This document shows positions 28,635 through 37,438 of a DNA stretch of 64,000 bases, piece after piece. Within the stretch, counting starts at the first letter, position 1; the number at the start of each line of letters is the position of its first letter. The notes beneath the pieces were generated by a model. That model was not told the origin of the DNA, did no database searches, and was given only the letters and a program-made list of their open reading frames with translations. A program made the translations under genes and the position numbers. The stretch comes from Apilactobacillus nanyangensis (GTDB lineage: Bacteria > Bacillota > Bacilli > Lactobacillales > Lactobacillaceae), in the NCBI RefSeq assembly GCF_016861915.1, contig NZ_BOLX01000010.1, forward strand, positions 1-64,000, given 5' to 3'.

Positions 28635-30275
28635 ATGAAGAAAAACAAGTTTATTATCGGATCAGGAATTTTAATGATGGCAATTGGATTAGCAGCTTGT
28701 GGCAAAACAAACTCAGCTACTGAAACATCAAATAATGGAACTACCAAACCAATTAATTGGATGGAAACAGCTGACTTAAGTACATTAGATCCATCTAAAG
28801 TGTCCGATGCAGTTACTTCAAATACGATTTCTAATATTCAACAAGGTTTATTAGTAAGTGGTAACAACGGCAAAGTTAATTACGGAATCGCTAAGAGCTA
28901 TGATATTTCAAAAGATGGTAAAACCTATACATTTCATTTACGTGATGCAAAATGGAGCAATGGTGAAGACGTAACAGCTGATGATTTTGTTTACGGAATT
29001 CAACGTACAGTTGATCCAAAGACAACGTCTCAAAGTTCTTATGACATGGATCACATTCAAAACTATGATGAAGTGCAAAAAGGAATTAAACCAGCTACTG
29101 ACTTAGGAGTATATGCACCTGATAAACATACTGTTGTATTTAAGCTTTCATCACCACAACCTTACTTTAAGTACCTAGTTACTGGCACAGACTTCTTCCC
29201 ACAAAAGAAATCTTATGTAGAATCAAAGAGAGATAAGTTTGGAACTAGCTCAGACAATGATATCTATGATGGACCATTTACCATGACTGGTTGGACTGGT
29301 ACAAACGATACCTGGAATTTGGTTAAGAATAAGTACTATTGGAACGCTAAAAATACCAAAATTGATAAAGTTAAGGTTAGTGCTGAAAAAGATACTAATA
29401 CTGCCTTTGATGAATATCAATCTGGACAATTAGATGAAATGATGCTTTCAAGTAAAGAACAAGTAAAGCATTTCAAGAATAGCCCAGAGTACCATCAAAG
29501 AACTAATTCAGGTGTTTACTTTATTGAAATGAATGAAAAGAGAGTTCCAGCTTTTAGAAACGCAAACATTCGCAAGGCAATGTCTATGATTATTAATAGA
29601 AGTCAATTTACCAAAGATGTAATGGGTGATGGTTCAGTACCAGCTAGGGGAATTGCTGCTCAAGGAATTTCATATAATAATGGTAAAGACTTCACTGATG
29701 CATCATATGTAAAAGATGCTGCTACTTACAACAAAGATAAAGCCATTCAATACTGGAAGAAAGGGATGAAAGAAATTGGTAAGAAATCAATAACTATTGA
29801 TTTGCTATATGACGACACTACATTGGGTAAATCAGTAAATGAATTTCTTCAAAACGTTGCTTTTAGTCAACTACCAGGATTGAAAGTAACTACTTCAACC
29901 ATTCCAATGAAGAATAGAATGGCTCGTCAACATAGTGGCGACTTTGACATTACTGTGGCTGGATGGGAAACAAATTATCCAGACCCAATTTCATACTTGC
30001 AACTAATGACTAGCGATAGTTCATCTAACTACGGTAAGTGGAGCAATAAAGAATACGACAAACTTGTAAAGGCCGCTTCAACAACCGATGCCAACAACAA
30101 GGAAAAACGTTGGGACGACATGGTTAAAGCCGAAAAGATTCTTATGAACGAACAAGGAATTATTCCTTTCTATCAAAGATCACAACCACAAGTTTTGAAG
30201 ACTAACATTAAAAATGTTGGATATTCTGCTACAGGTGCAATGTGGTATCTAGGTGATGCCTACGTTGAAAAATAA
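28635..30275 (+). CDS. Oligopeptide ABC transporter substrate-binding lipoprotein (OppA family)
   Basis: A 546-residue extracellular binding protein of the SBP_bac_5 family. The signal peptide ends in the lipobox LAAC, with lipidated cysteine near residue 22. The family hallmarks are DGKTYTFHLRDAKWSNGEDVTADDF near residue 95 and, toward the end, SYLQLMTSDSSSNYGKWSN and FYQRSQP. I chose ATG 28635 because AGGGG at 28621-28625 is too close to the in-frame ATG at 28626. No permease or ATPase genes follow, so it probably feeds an Opp system encoded elsewhere. It shares the T-box with the amidohydrolase. Confidence 0.92.
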   Translation: MKKNKFIIGSGILMMAIGLAACGKTNSATETSNNGTTKPINWMETADLSTLDPSKVSDAVTSNTISNIQQGLLVSGNNGKVNYGIAKSYDISKDGKTYTFHLRDAKWSNGEDVTADDFVYGIQRTVDPKTTSQSSYDMDHIQNYDEVQKGIKPATDLGVYAPDKHTVVFKLSSPQPYFKYLVTGTDFFPQKKSYVESKRDKFGTSSDNDIYDGPFTMTGWTGTNDTWNLVKNKYYWNAKNTKIDKVKVSAEKDTNTAFDEYQSGQLDEMMLSSKEQVKHFKNSPEYHQRTNSGVYFIEMNEKRVPAFRNANIRKAMSMIINRSQFTKDVMGDGSVPARGIAAQGISYNNGKDFTDASYVKDAATYNKDKAIQYWKKGMKEIGKKSITIDLLYDDTTLGKSVNEFLQNVAFSQLPGLKVTTSTIPMKNRMARQHSGDFDITVAGWETNYPDPISYLQLMTSDSSSNYGKWSNKEYDKLVKAASTTDANNKEKRWDDMVKAEKILMNEQGIIPFYQRSQPQVLKTNIKNVGYSATGAMWYLGDAYVEK

Positions 30276-30277
30276 CA

Positions 30278-30314
30278 TCAAAAAAAGAACCCGTTTAAAG
30301 GGTTCTTTTTTATT
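30278..30314 (+). terminator. Terminator after the peptide-binding protein gene
   Basis: AAAAAGAACCCGTTT and AAAGGGTTCTTTTTT form the stem with a T run. It ends the T-box operon. Confidence 0.85.
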
Positions 30315-30372
30315 TTCTACAGATAAGTAGATGAAATAATTTCATTTTTCTAATACTAAATTAATAATTAGT

Positions 30373-30402
30373 TTGACATTACCTATCTAAACGTAATAAT
30401 AT
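30373..30402 (+). promoter_or_regulatory. Promoter of the aminotransferase-dehydrogenase operon
   Basis: A perfect TTGACA (30373-30378) is followed, after 18 bases, by TAATAT (30397-30402). Confidence 0.65.
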
Positions 30403-30455
30403 ATCGATAATGTTTCTAATCATTTTCTAATATTTGCAAAGGGAGGTTGATTAAT

Positions 30456-31622
30456 ATGTCTAAATTAATTAACAAAATTAGTGACAGAATGAGTAACGTC
30501 CAACCTGATGTCTTATTAGGTTTCAGTAACTCTATTTCTGATGTTGAAGGCTTAATTCCATTAACAATTGGTGAACCAGATTTTAATACACCTGATCACA
30601 TTAAGGAGGCAGCTATTGATGCAATTAACAATAACCACAGTCATTATACTGACTCACGTGGTGTGAAAGAATTGCGCGAAGCTGCCGTTAAATTTTTAGC
30701 AGATAAATACGATTTACACTATGATTCCGAAACTCAATTCGTATCTACTGTAGGGGTAACTGAAGCGCTATTTATTACTTTTGGTGCATTACTAAACCCA
30801 GGCGATGGCGTTGTTGTTCCTTCACCCGCGTTTTCACCATATTTCAATAACGTTGAATTCTATGGCGCTCATTCGGTAGAAGTAGATACATCTGATGACG
30901 GATTTGTTTTAACTCCCGAAAAATTAGAAGAAGCGATTAAGGAACACCCAACGATTAAAATAGTAATCATCAATACACCTAATAACCCAACTGGAGTTTC
31001 ATATACTTCAGAACAGTTAAAGGGAATTGCTGACGTAATTAAAGAACATGATTTAATTTGTTTCAGTGACGAAATTTATAGCGAATTAACTTACGATCAA
31101 GAACATGAATCAATTGCTAAGTTTATTCCTGAACGCACAGTTGTTTTCAATGGACTATCTAAGTCACACGCTATGACCGGTTGGAGAGTTGGTTTGGTTT
31201 ACGGACCAGAAGAAATTATTAGTACTGCTCGCTCAATTCATGAATACACGGCAACATCATTACCAGGACCAGTTCAATACGCTGCAATTGAAGCGTTAAC
31301 TAATGGTAAAGACGACGGTCTTGGCATGAAGAAAATTTACGAAAAGCGTCGTAACTTATTACGTCAAGGATTAGCTGATGCAGGTATCGAAAGTGCAAAC
31401 CCAAGTGGAGCTTTCTATATTTTTGCTAAGATTCCTGATAAGTTTGGCGATGATGATTTTGAATTTTGTCGTCGTATTGCCAGAGAAGCTAAGGTTGGTA
31501 CAATGCCTGGTAGCGCTTTTGGTAAGTCAGGAAAGGGGTATTTCCGTCTAAGTTATGCAACTAGCGAAGAAAACTTGAACGAAGCAGTCAAAAGAATTGC
31601 TAAGTTTGTGGAGGATAACTAG
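30456..31622 (+). CDS. Class I/II pyridoxal-phosphate aminotransferase
   Basis: A 388-residue fold-type I aminotransferase. It has LTIGEPDFNTP near the start, the TPNNPTG motif near 173, and the PLP-binding lysine in NGLSKSHAMTGWRVG near 237, with an arginine near the end (YFRLSYA) that would bind the substrate carboxylate. The pattern fits the aromatic/aspartate (AraT/PatA-like) subgroup. ATG 30456 follows AAAGGGAGG. The stop abuts the ATG of a D-2-hydroxyacid dehydrogenase. The pair would convert an amino acid to its 2-oxo acid and then to a D-2-hydroxy acid, recycling NAD. The amino acid is not determinable; aromatic or branched-chain is plausible. Confidence 0.9.
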   Translation: MSKLINKISDRMSNVQPDVLLGFSNSISDVEGLIPLTIGEPDFNTPDHIKEAAIDAINNNHSHYTDSRGVKELREAAVKFLADKYDLHYDSETQFVSTVGVTEALFITFGALLNPGDGVVVPSPAFSPYFNNVEFYGAHSVEVDTSDDGFVLTPEKLEEAIKEHPTIKIVIINTPNNPTGVSYTSEQLKGIADVIKEHDLICFSDEIYSELTYDQEHESIAKFIPERTVVFNGLSKSHAMTGWRVGLVYGPEEIISTARSIHEYTATSLPGPVQYAAIEALTNGKDDGLGMKKIYEKRRNLLRQGLADAGIESANPSGAFYIFAKIPDKFGDDDFEFCRRIAREAKVGTMPGSAFGKSGKGYFRLSYATSEENLNEAVKRIAKFVEDN

Positions 31623-32612
31623 ATGAAATTACTAATGTTTAACACCCAACCATATGAAATAGAAACTTTTGAAAAAATTGCCGATGATTTGAATGTTGAG
31701 ATTGATTGTATAGAAGATGGTTTATCTCTTGATAACGTCGATAAGACAAAGGACTACGATGCAATCACTATTCAACAACACGGTAACCTTGAAGGTGATG
31801 AATTATACAAACGTTTAGCCGAAAACGGTATTAAACAAATTTCATTACGTAGTACCGGATACGAAATCATTGATTTAGATTTGGCAAATAAATACAACTT
31901 AAAAGTGACCAATGTTTCTGGATACTCACCTCGCTCAGTCAGTGAATTAGTATTAGCTGATACCATGGCGTTATTGCGACGCTTAAAAGATTACAGCAAA
32001 CGTGAGGAACGAAACGACTTTAGTTGGACTGGTGCGCAAGCCCGTGAAATTCACAATTTAACCGTTGGAGTAATCGGTGCTGGAACCATCGGAAGTGCAT
32101 CCGCACGTATTTTTAGAGCGCTAGGTGCTCGTGTATTAGCTTATGATCCAGTGCAACGAACTGATTTAGCTGATACGGTCGAATACGTCGATGTAAACTA
32201 CCTATTATCAGAATCTGATGTTGTAACCCTACACACACCTTTAACACCTGAAATGGACCGTTTTATGAATTTTGATCGATTCAAGAAGATGAAAAACGAT
32301 GCCATTTTTATCAATGCTTCACGTGGTGGAGTCGTTGATACTGACGCGTTAGTTGCTGCATTAGAAGCCGGTGAAATCGGTGCAGCAGGAATTGACGTGT
32401 TTGATGGTGAAGCTGGAATCACCAGTGTCGATCTTGGCGACAAAGGATACGATAATGACAACTTAAAGACTTTAATTGCGATGGATAACGTAATTGTTAC
32501 TCCACATATTGCCTTCTTTACCGACATTGCGGTCTACAATATGGCGTTATTCTCAACGAGAGATGCTATCAAGATTGTTAACGGAGAAGAGGCTGTTTAC
32601 CCCGTTAATTAA
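31623..32612 (+). CDS. D-2-hydroxyacid dehydrogenase (D-lactate/D-hydroxyisocaproate type)
   Basis: A 329-residue NAD-dependent D-isomer-specific dehydrogenase. It shows GVIGAGTIGSASARIF (NAD-binding, about residue 150), the catalytic arginine in INASRGGVVD near 235, Glu in FDGEAG near 264 and His in TPHIAFFTD near 296. The long form of the segment after DGEAGI, with the DNDNLKTL stretch, is typical of lactobacillary D-LDH and D-HicDH. Its start codon directly follows the aminotransferase stop. D-LDH and D-HicDH are hard to separate by eye; pairing with an aminotransferase favours branched or aromatic 2-oxo acids. Confidence 0.9.
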   Translation: MKLLMFNTQPYEIETFEKIADDLNVEIDCIEDGLSLDNVDKTKDYDAITIQQHGNLEGDELYKRLAENGIKQISLRSTGYEIIDLDLANKYNLKVTNVSGYSPRSVSELVLADTMALLRRLKDYSKREERNDFSWTGAQAREIHNLTVGVIGAGTIGSASARIFRALGARVLAYDPVQRTDLADTVEYVDVNYLLSESDVVTLHTPLTPEMDRFMNFDRFKKMKNDAIFINASRGGVVDTDALVAALEAGEIGAAGIDVFDGEAGITSVDLGDKGYDNDNLKTLIAMDNVIVTPHIAFFTDIAVYNMALFSTRDAIKIVNGEEAVYPVN

Positions 32613-32618
32613 AGAAAC

Positions 32619-32648
32619 AAAAAAGAGCTCATAATGAGCTCTTTTTTA
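32619..32648 (+). terminator. Terminator after the dehydrogenase gene
   Basis: AAAAAGAGCTCAT and ATGAGCTCTTTTTT form the stem. The same 28-base sequence recurs at 33683. Confidence 0.85.
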
Positions 32649-32649
32649 T

Positions 32650-32679
32650 TTGGAAAATAATATGTAATTGTGATATAGT
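32650..32679 (+). promoter_or_regulatory. Promoter of the marR-GNAT pair
   Basis: TTGGAA (32650-32655), an 18-base spacer and TATAGT (32674-32679). A short dyad GTTG-CATTTA-CAAC just downstream may be an operator. Confidence 0.5.
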
Positions 32680-32710
32680 TGCATTTACAACAAAAATCGG
32701 AGGTACTTAT

Positions 32711-33160
32711 ATGGATTCATTAAGGAAAATAGGTGTGATAGCAAGGTCTTTGGATTCGATTAGTAATATAGAGTTTAAGGAGTATGAATTATCAAAGGGT
32801 CAATATCTATATTTAGTCCGTATAGGTGAAAACCCCGGGATTATTTTACAACAACTATGTGAAATGATTTGTGTTGATAAAACGACTGGTAGCAGGGCCG
32901 TTAATAATCTAGTAAAAGCAAATTTAATAAGAAAAGAAATTAGTGAGAACAATAGAAAAAATCAGCTCTTATACCTGACTGAAAAAGGAAGAGAAATGTA
33001 TGGCATTGTAGATAGGGAAAATAAGTATTCTAACGAAGTTGCACTTAGTGGTTTTAGTGCATCCGAAAGAAAATTATTTAATCAATTATTGAATAAAGCC
33101 AAAGACAATGTCGTAAAAGATTGGCAAAAAGTTAAACGTGGTGAGAAGAGAGAATACTAG
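32711..33160 (+). CDS. MarR-family transcriptional regulator
   Basis: A 149-residue winged-helix protein. The segment LCEMICVDKTTGSRAVNNLVKANLIRKE (about 55-82) is the MarR recognition helix, followed by the wing NRKNQLLYLTEKG. It probably controls itself and the acetyltransferase gene that starts 12 bases after its stop. The ligand is unknown. Confidence 0.88.
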   Translation: MDSLRKIGVIARSLDSISNIEFKEYELSKGQYLYLVRIGENPGIILQQLCEMICVDKTTGSRAVNNLVKANLIRKEISENNRKNQLLYLTEKGREMYGIVDRENKYSNEVALSGFSASERKLFNQLLNKAKDNVVKDWQKVKRGEKREY

Positions 33161-33171
33161 GAGGAATCGTT

Positions 33172-33684
33172 ATGACAGAAATGAAGAAAGTGAAATTATC
33201 TGACGCTTACGAACTTCGTCAAATTAGTATTGAAACTTTTAAAGATACATTTGGTGACGATAACAGCCAAAAAGATTTAGATGAAATGTTTGCTAATAGT
33301 TATGGAATGGATCAGCTAAAGAAAGAAATTAGTAATGATAACACTGATTTTGAGTTTGTTTACGTTGATAATGAACTGGCTGGTTACCTAAAGATTAATA
33401 TCGATGACGCTCAATCTGAAGATATGGGCAGTGACTATTTAGAGGTGGAAAGAATTTACATTAGAAAGAATTTTAAACGTCGAGGTTTAGGTTCTCAATT
33501 TATGAACTACGCGATTAATTCTGCTAAAGAAGCGAATAAGAGCTATATTTGGCTTGGAGTTTGGGAAAACAATGCAAACGCAATTAGTTTCTACCAAGTA
33601 AAAGGATTTACGCCTTTCTCTGAACACATCTTTGTTGTTGGTTCAGATAAGCAAAGAGATATTTTGATGAAAAAATCAATATAA
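33172..33684 (+). CDS. GNAT-family N-acetyltransferase
   Basis: A 170-residue GNAT enzyme. Strand 4 reads YLEVERIYIRKNFKRRGLGSQFM; within it RRGLGS is the acetyl-CoA pyrophosphate-binding loop (about residues 103-108). It ends in the usual GVWENNANAISFYQVKGF segment. Such proteins acetylate polyamines, peptides or protein N-termini; the DN..KEISNDN...FVY front half resembles spermidine/protein acetyltransferases of the PaiA type, but this is a weak call. It is coupled with the upstream MarR gene. Confidence 0.85.
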   Translation: MTEMKKVKLSDAYELRQISIETFKDTFGDDNSQKDLDEMFANSYGMDQLKKEISNDNTDFEFVYVDNELAGYLKINIDDAQSEDMGSDYLEVERIYIRKNFKRRGLGSQFMNYAINSAKEANKSYIWLGVWENNANAISFYQVKGFTPFSEHIFVVGSDKQRDILMKKSI

Positions 33685-33711
33685 AAAGAGCTCATAATGA
33701 GCTCTTTTTTA
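33683..33711. terminator. Bidirectional terminator
   Basis: Stem AAAAAGAGCTCAT / ATGAGCTCTTTTTT, identical to that at 32619. It lies between convergent genes and overlaps the stop codon of the minus-strand gene. Confidence 0.85.
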
Positions 33712-34029
33712 GTTATATAAACTATATACGCTTAATAGGACGGAAATGATTAAATTAATCAAAATGACGGTAAAACCAAGTGTCCCGTTTGCGACTAGGA
33801 TGATTCCTAAGATAAATGCGATGATTCCGATTACTGCGGTAATCATCCAATTATTTTTCCAGAAGAATGAAATGATTTCAACAAATGTCAAAATGGTAAT
33901 TAACCACAATATTGTTAGTGAAAAATCAGTTACGTATAAGTCTGAAATATCTTTGATGGTGATAATTAGCATGTAGACGGTCATCAAAAGACTGATGGCG
34001 GCTAGCACACCTTTTGTAGTTTTTTGCAT
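33709..34029 (-). CDS. Small membrane protein of unknown function
   Basis: A 106-residue hydrophobic protein with about four predicted helices (about residues 8-27, 35-55, 62-82 and 85-103) and short charged loops such as FFWKNNW. I recognise no family. ATG 34029 follows AGGAG at nine bases; an in-frame TTG at 34038 would add three residues. It lies between two GAGCTC-type terminators, so it is a single-gene unit. Confidence 0.65.
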   Translation of the reverse strand: MQKTTKGVLAAISLLMTVYMLIITIKDISDLYVTDFSLTILWLITILTFVEIISFFWKNNWMITAVIGIIAFILGIILVANGTLGFTVILINLIISVLLSVYSLYN

Positions 34030-34087
34030 TGTATTCAACTCCTGACTTTATTTTAAAGGTAGGAGGGATGCTTGTAAAACTAAAAAA

Positions 34088-34116
34088 TAAAAAGAGCTCG
34101 TATCGAGCTCTTTTAT
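34088..34116 (-). terminator. Terminator after aspA
   Basis: AAAAAGAGCTCG / CGAGCTCTTTT around TAT, a variant of the GAGCTC terminators at 32619 and 33683. It follows the aspA stop on the minus strand. Confidence 0.8.
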
Positions 34117-35483
34117 TAGTTTTCACCATTAACTAGATATTCTGGGGAGAATAGTTGTTTAACTTTTTCAGGAGATAAAATATGGTTTTGGATCAATAGA
34201 TTTGGGACGGTTTTGTTCTCTTTGGTGGCTGTCTTGATTAGTTCGGTGGTCTTGTTGTAACCCAAGATAGGAGATAGGACTGTGGCGGTTACAGCAGACT
34301 TTCTAACGTCATCTAGGCATTGTTTTACATTGACGTCGATACCATCTAGACAGTGATCAACCAATGTTTCGATTGCACGTGCCAAGTGAACTTCGGCGGT
34401 TAAGATGCTCTTGAACATAATTGGTTCAAAGGCATTTAGTTCCAGTTGACCTGCTTCTGAAGCGGCTGTGACAGTGGCGTCAAAACCGATAACTTCAAAA
34501 GCAACCTGGTTCACAACTTCTGGGATAACAGGGTTAACCTTGTTAGGCATGATTGATGAACCGGCTTGGCGTTTTGGTAGGATTAATTCATTTAAACCAG
34601 ATTGTGGACCGCTACCAAGTAGACGTAAGTCGTTACTGAACTTGGATAAGTCAACGGCCAATGTTTTTAAACTAGAGGAGAATGCGACGAAGTGATCTGT
34701 GTTTTGAACCGCGTCGATTAAATCTTCATCCTGTTTTAGGTCCAAACCGGTAATCTTGTTGATTTCTTCTACGATGTGATCACGGTAGTACTTAGTTGTG
34801 TTAGTTCCAGTACCGATGGCAGTTCCACCCATGCTGACAGTTTTTAGTTCATTTTCTGCGCTGTTGATTCGTTTCAAATCACGACGGAATAATGATGCGT
34901 AAGCATGGAATGTCTTTCCGTAGGTGGTAGGAACGGCATCTTGAAGTTGGGTTCGACCTAATTTAATGGTGAACTGGAATTTCTTTGATAGTTCATCTAG
35001 GATTTCGATTAATCGATTAATTTCGCTAGTTAATTTTGGTAAACGTTTAATCATTGCTAGTTTACCGGCGGTTGGGTAAGTATCGTTAGTAGATTGTGCC
35101 TGGTTAACATCATCGTTTGGATGAATGAAGACATCAGAGTGTAATTTCATTGCGACATTGGCAATTACTTCATTTACGTTCATATTTGTGGAAGTTCCAG
35201 CACCACCTTGGATGGCTGGGGTGATAAAACTCTCTGGTGAGGGGTGCTCAAGCAAGTAGTCGCAAGCGTCTACAATTGTGTTATATTTTATAACATCAGT
35301 CGATTTTGCACCGTAATTTGCGGTGACTGAGGCTTTTTTGATTTGAATGTAGCTTTCAATCAAAAGTGGGTCAACTTTCTCTTCTGTAATCGGGAAATTC
35401 CCTGCGGCTCTAAGGGAATGGATGCCATACAAGGCATCATCAGGAACTTCTAGTTTACCAACACAATCTTTTTCGATACGCAT
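34116..35483 (-). CDS. aspA: Aspartate ammonia-lyase
   Basis: Aspartase interconverts L-aspartate with fumarate and ammonia. The 455-residue product has the superfamily signature GSSIMPNKVNPVIPEV near residue 315. At the start, ALYGIHSLRAAGNFPI matches aspartase (YGxHxLRAxxNF) rather than class II fumarase (YGAQTQRS). The GGAGTSTNMNVNEV motif near residue 92 and the loop GSGPQSGLNELILP are also present. The position after MPNK usually has Gly (MPGK); Asn here is a small deviation. A bare aspartase could supply fumarate or ammonia; no transporter is adjacent. Confidence 0.88.
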   Translation of the reverse strand: MRIEKDCVGKLEVPDDALYGIHSLRAAGNFPITEEKVDPLLIESYIQIKKASVTANYGAKSTDVIKYNTIVDACDYLLEHPSPESFITPAIQGGAGTSTNMNVNEVIANVAMKLHSDVFIHPNDDVNQAQSTNDTYPTAGKLAMIKRLPKLTSEINRLIEILDELSKKFQFTIKLGRTQLQDAVPTTYGKTFHAYASLFRRDLKRINSAENELKTVSMGGTAIGTGTNTTKYYRDHIVEEINKITGLDLKQDEDLIDAVQNTDHFVAFSSSLKTLAVDLSKFSNDLRLLGSGPQSGLNELILPKRQAGSSIMPNKVNPVIPEVVNQVAFEVIGFDATVTAASEAGQLELNAFEPIMFKSILTAEVHLARAIETLVDHCLDGIDVNVKQCLDDVRKSAVTATVLSPILGYNKTTELIKTATKENKTVPNLLIQNHILSPEKVKQLFSPEYLVNGEN

Positions 35484-35571
35484 AAAAACATCTCCTAAAT
35501 AGTTATATGTTATAAAATGTTACATTAAGTATAAACTAAATCTTTAATTAGTCAAATGAAATATATAAATT

Positions 35572-35587
35572 TGTTTCACATGAAACA
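35572..35587. other. parS site upstream of aspA
   Basis: TGTTTCACATGAAACA, identical to the site at 2044-2059. It lies between the aspA start and the sufB terminator, about 29 kb from dnaA. Confidence 0.87.
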
Positions 35588-35620
35588 AAAACGCCCCTAG
35601 AAAAGCTCTAGGGGCGTTAG
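35588..35620 (-). terminator. Terminator of the suf operon
   Basis: AACGCCCCTAGA and TCTAGGGGCGTT form a 12-bp stem with T residues on the minus strand, two bases past sufB. Confidence 0.9.
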
Positions 35621-35622
35621 TT

Positions 35623-37032
35623 TTAACCAACGGAATCTTCCATTTGGTAATCAATTAATTTATTTAATTCCATCGCATATTCCATTGGAAGTTGATTTGA
35701 GAAGGGTTCAATGAATCCCATGATAATCATCTTAGTAGCCTGAGCTTCGGATAAGCCACGGCTCATTAAGTAGTATAGGTCTGTTTCTGAAATCTTTGAA
35801 ACCTTGGCCTCATGTTCGATTTCGGAATCACCATTGTAAATGTCATTGTGCGGAATGGTATCACTCATCGAGTCATCATCCATGATGATTGTGTCACATT
35901 CGATATGTGATTTGGAGTAGTGAGCATCTTCAATCATACGAATTTTTCCACGGTAGTTACAAATTCCACCATCTTTACAGATTGATTTTGATACTACGTT
36001 GGATGAAGTATGAGGAGCATGGTGTCGCATGATGCATCCAGTATCTTGGTAAATATCACCGCTGGCAAATGCGATTGATAACATTGTTCCGTTAGCGTAG
36101 GGACCGTTCAAATCGATACTTGGGTACTTCATGGTAACCTTTGATCCTAGGTTTCCATCGACCCATTCCATTGTGGCATTTTCATCGGCGGAAGCACGCT
36201 TAGTTTCTAGACTGTAAACATTGTCGGACCAGTTTTGAATGGTGGTGTAACGACAAAAGGCGTTCTTCTTTACGAAGACTTCAACGTCGGCTGCATGCAA
36301 ACTATCTTCTGAATAGTTAGGTGCTGTACAACCTTCGACGTAGTTAACACTGGCATCTTCATCAACGATGATTAGGGTTCTTTCGAATTGACCGGTTCGA
36401 CCAGCATTGATTCTAAAGAATGCTTGAATTGGAATCTTGGCATGAACACCCTTTGGAACGTATAGAAAAACACCACCAGACCAAACTGCCGTGTTTAGTG
36501 CAGCAAATTTGTTCATTTGAGGTGTGACTAGTTTACCAAAGTATTCTTTAACTAGGTCTGGATGTTCTTTTAATGCCGTATCGGTATCGGAAAAGATAAT
36601 TCCCATGTCGGCGAATTCTTTTTTGATGTTGGCATAGACGGCTTCTGATTCGTATTGAGCTTCGGCACCTGCTAGATATTTACGTTCAGCTTCTGGAACA
36701 CCAATTTTTTCAAAGGTGTTTTTAATATCTTCTGGAACATCGTCCCAACTACGAGAGACTGAATCGGTTGCTCTTTGGAAATATCTGATTTTTCTTAAGT
36801 CTAAATCAGATAAATCGGGGCCAAAATCGGGCATGGGTAGTTTTTGGAAGATTTTAAAAGCGTTCAAACGAATATCTAACATCCATTTGGGTTCATGTTT
36901 TTGTGCTGAGATTTCGCGGACGATATCTTCAGTTAGGCCATCACCAGTTGAAAAGACGGGTTTGACGTCGTCTTTAAAACCGTATTGATAATCATCATTT
37001 AAGTGTTGGATTGATTTATCGATTGATACCAT
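35623..37032 (-). CDS. sufB: Fe-S cluster assembly protein SufB
   Basis: SufB is the scaffold subunit of the SufBCD complex, where Fe-S clusters are built. The 469-residue product has RIRY-like start features, the NYVEGCTAPNYSEDSLHAADVEVFV segment with the conserved cysteine near residue 256, and the beta-helix core with CRYTTIQNWSDNVYSLETKRA. The C-terminal part has DCTIIM-type CDTIIMDDDSMSDTIPHN, followed by SRGLSEAQATKMIIMGFIEPF. It is the last gene of sufCDSUB and overlaps the sufU stop by 17 bases. Confidence 0.96.
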   Translation of the reverse strand: MVSIDKSIQHLNDDYQYGFKDDVKPVFSTGDGLTEDIVREISAQKHEPKWMLDIRLNAFKIFQKLPMPDFGPDLSDLDLRKIRYFQRATDSVSRSWDDVPEDIKNTFEKIGVPEAERKYLAGAEAQYESEAVYANIKKEFADMGIIFSDTDTALKEHPDLVKEYFGKLVTPQMNKFAALNTAVWSGGVFLYVPKGVHAKIPIQAFFRINAGRTGQFERTLIIVDEDASVNYVEGCTAPNYSEDSLHAADVEVFVKKNAFCRYTTIQNWSDNVYSLETKRASADENATMEWVDGNLGSKVTMKYPSIDLNGPYANGTMLSIAFASGDIYQDTGCIMRHHAPHTSSNVVSKSICKDGGICNYRGKIRMIEDAHYSKSHIECDTIIMDDDSMSDTIPHNDIYNGDSEIEHEAKVSKISETDLYYLMSRGLSEAQATKMIIMGFIEPFSNQLPMEYAMELNKLIDYQMEDSVG

Positions 37033-37438
37033 CTCCGTTAATTAATTGATAAATTGCTTTGAAGGGAAGCATGGCACATTTAATTCTAATTGGTAGGTGC
37101 ACGACAGATTGAAAGGCGACTAAATCACCTAACAATTTTTCATCAAAATCTTCGTGTGTCATCATTTTGGACATATTTAAAACGAGTTCATTGATTTGAT
37201 CTGCGGATTTATCTTGAATTGCTTCTAGCATCATCTTGGTAGCACCTTTACAAATAATGCAGCCATCGCATGCAACTTGTAAGTTGGTTACAGCAGGATT
37301 TTTTTCATCCGTTGCCATCATAATGTCATCACCACAGGTGGGATTGGTTAGATGGACATCTGAATCAAACTGATTATTGTTTGGGCACTCACTAGCTTTT
37401 TGCATGATGATGCGTTGATAAATGTTACTTAGATCCAT
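37016..37438 (-). CDS. sufU: Sulfur-relay protein SufU
   Basis: SufU takes persulfide sulfur from SufS through a zinc-bound cysteine. The 140-residue product has the three family cysteines: in NPTCGDD (about residue 35), in VACDGCIICKGA (about 56-63), and in IRIKCAMLPFKA (about 121). The middle segment has three cysteines where a single one (DGCSIS) is common, plus Asp as the usual zinc ligand. Length is normal. It overlaps sufS by 14 bases and sufB by 17, which indicates tight coupling. Confidence 0.94.
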   Translation of the reverse strand: MDLSNIYQRIIMQKASECPNNNQFDSDVHLTNPTCGDDIMMATDEKNPAVTNLQVACDGCIICKGATKMMLEAIQDKSADQINELVLNMSKMMTHEDFDEKLLGDLVAFQSVVHLPIRIKCAMLPFKAIYQLINGDGINR

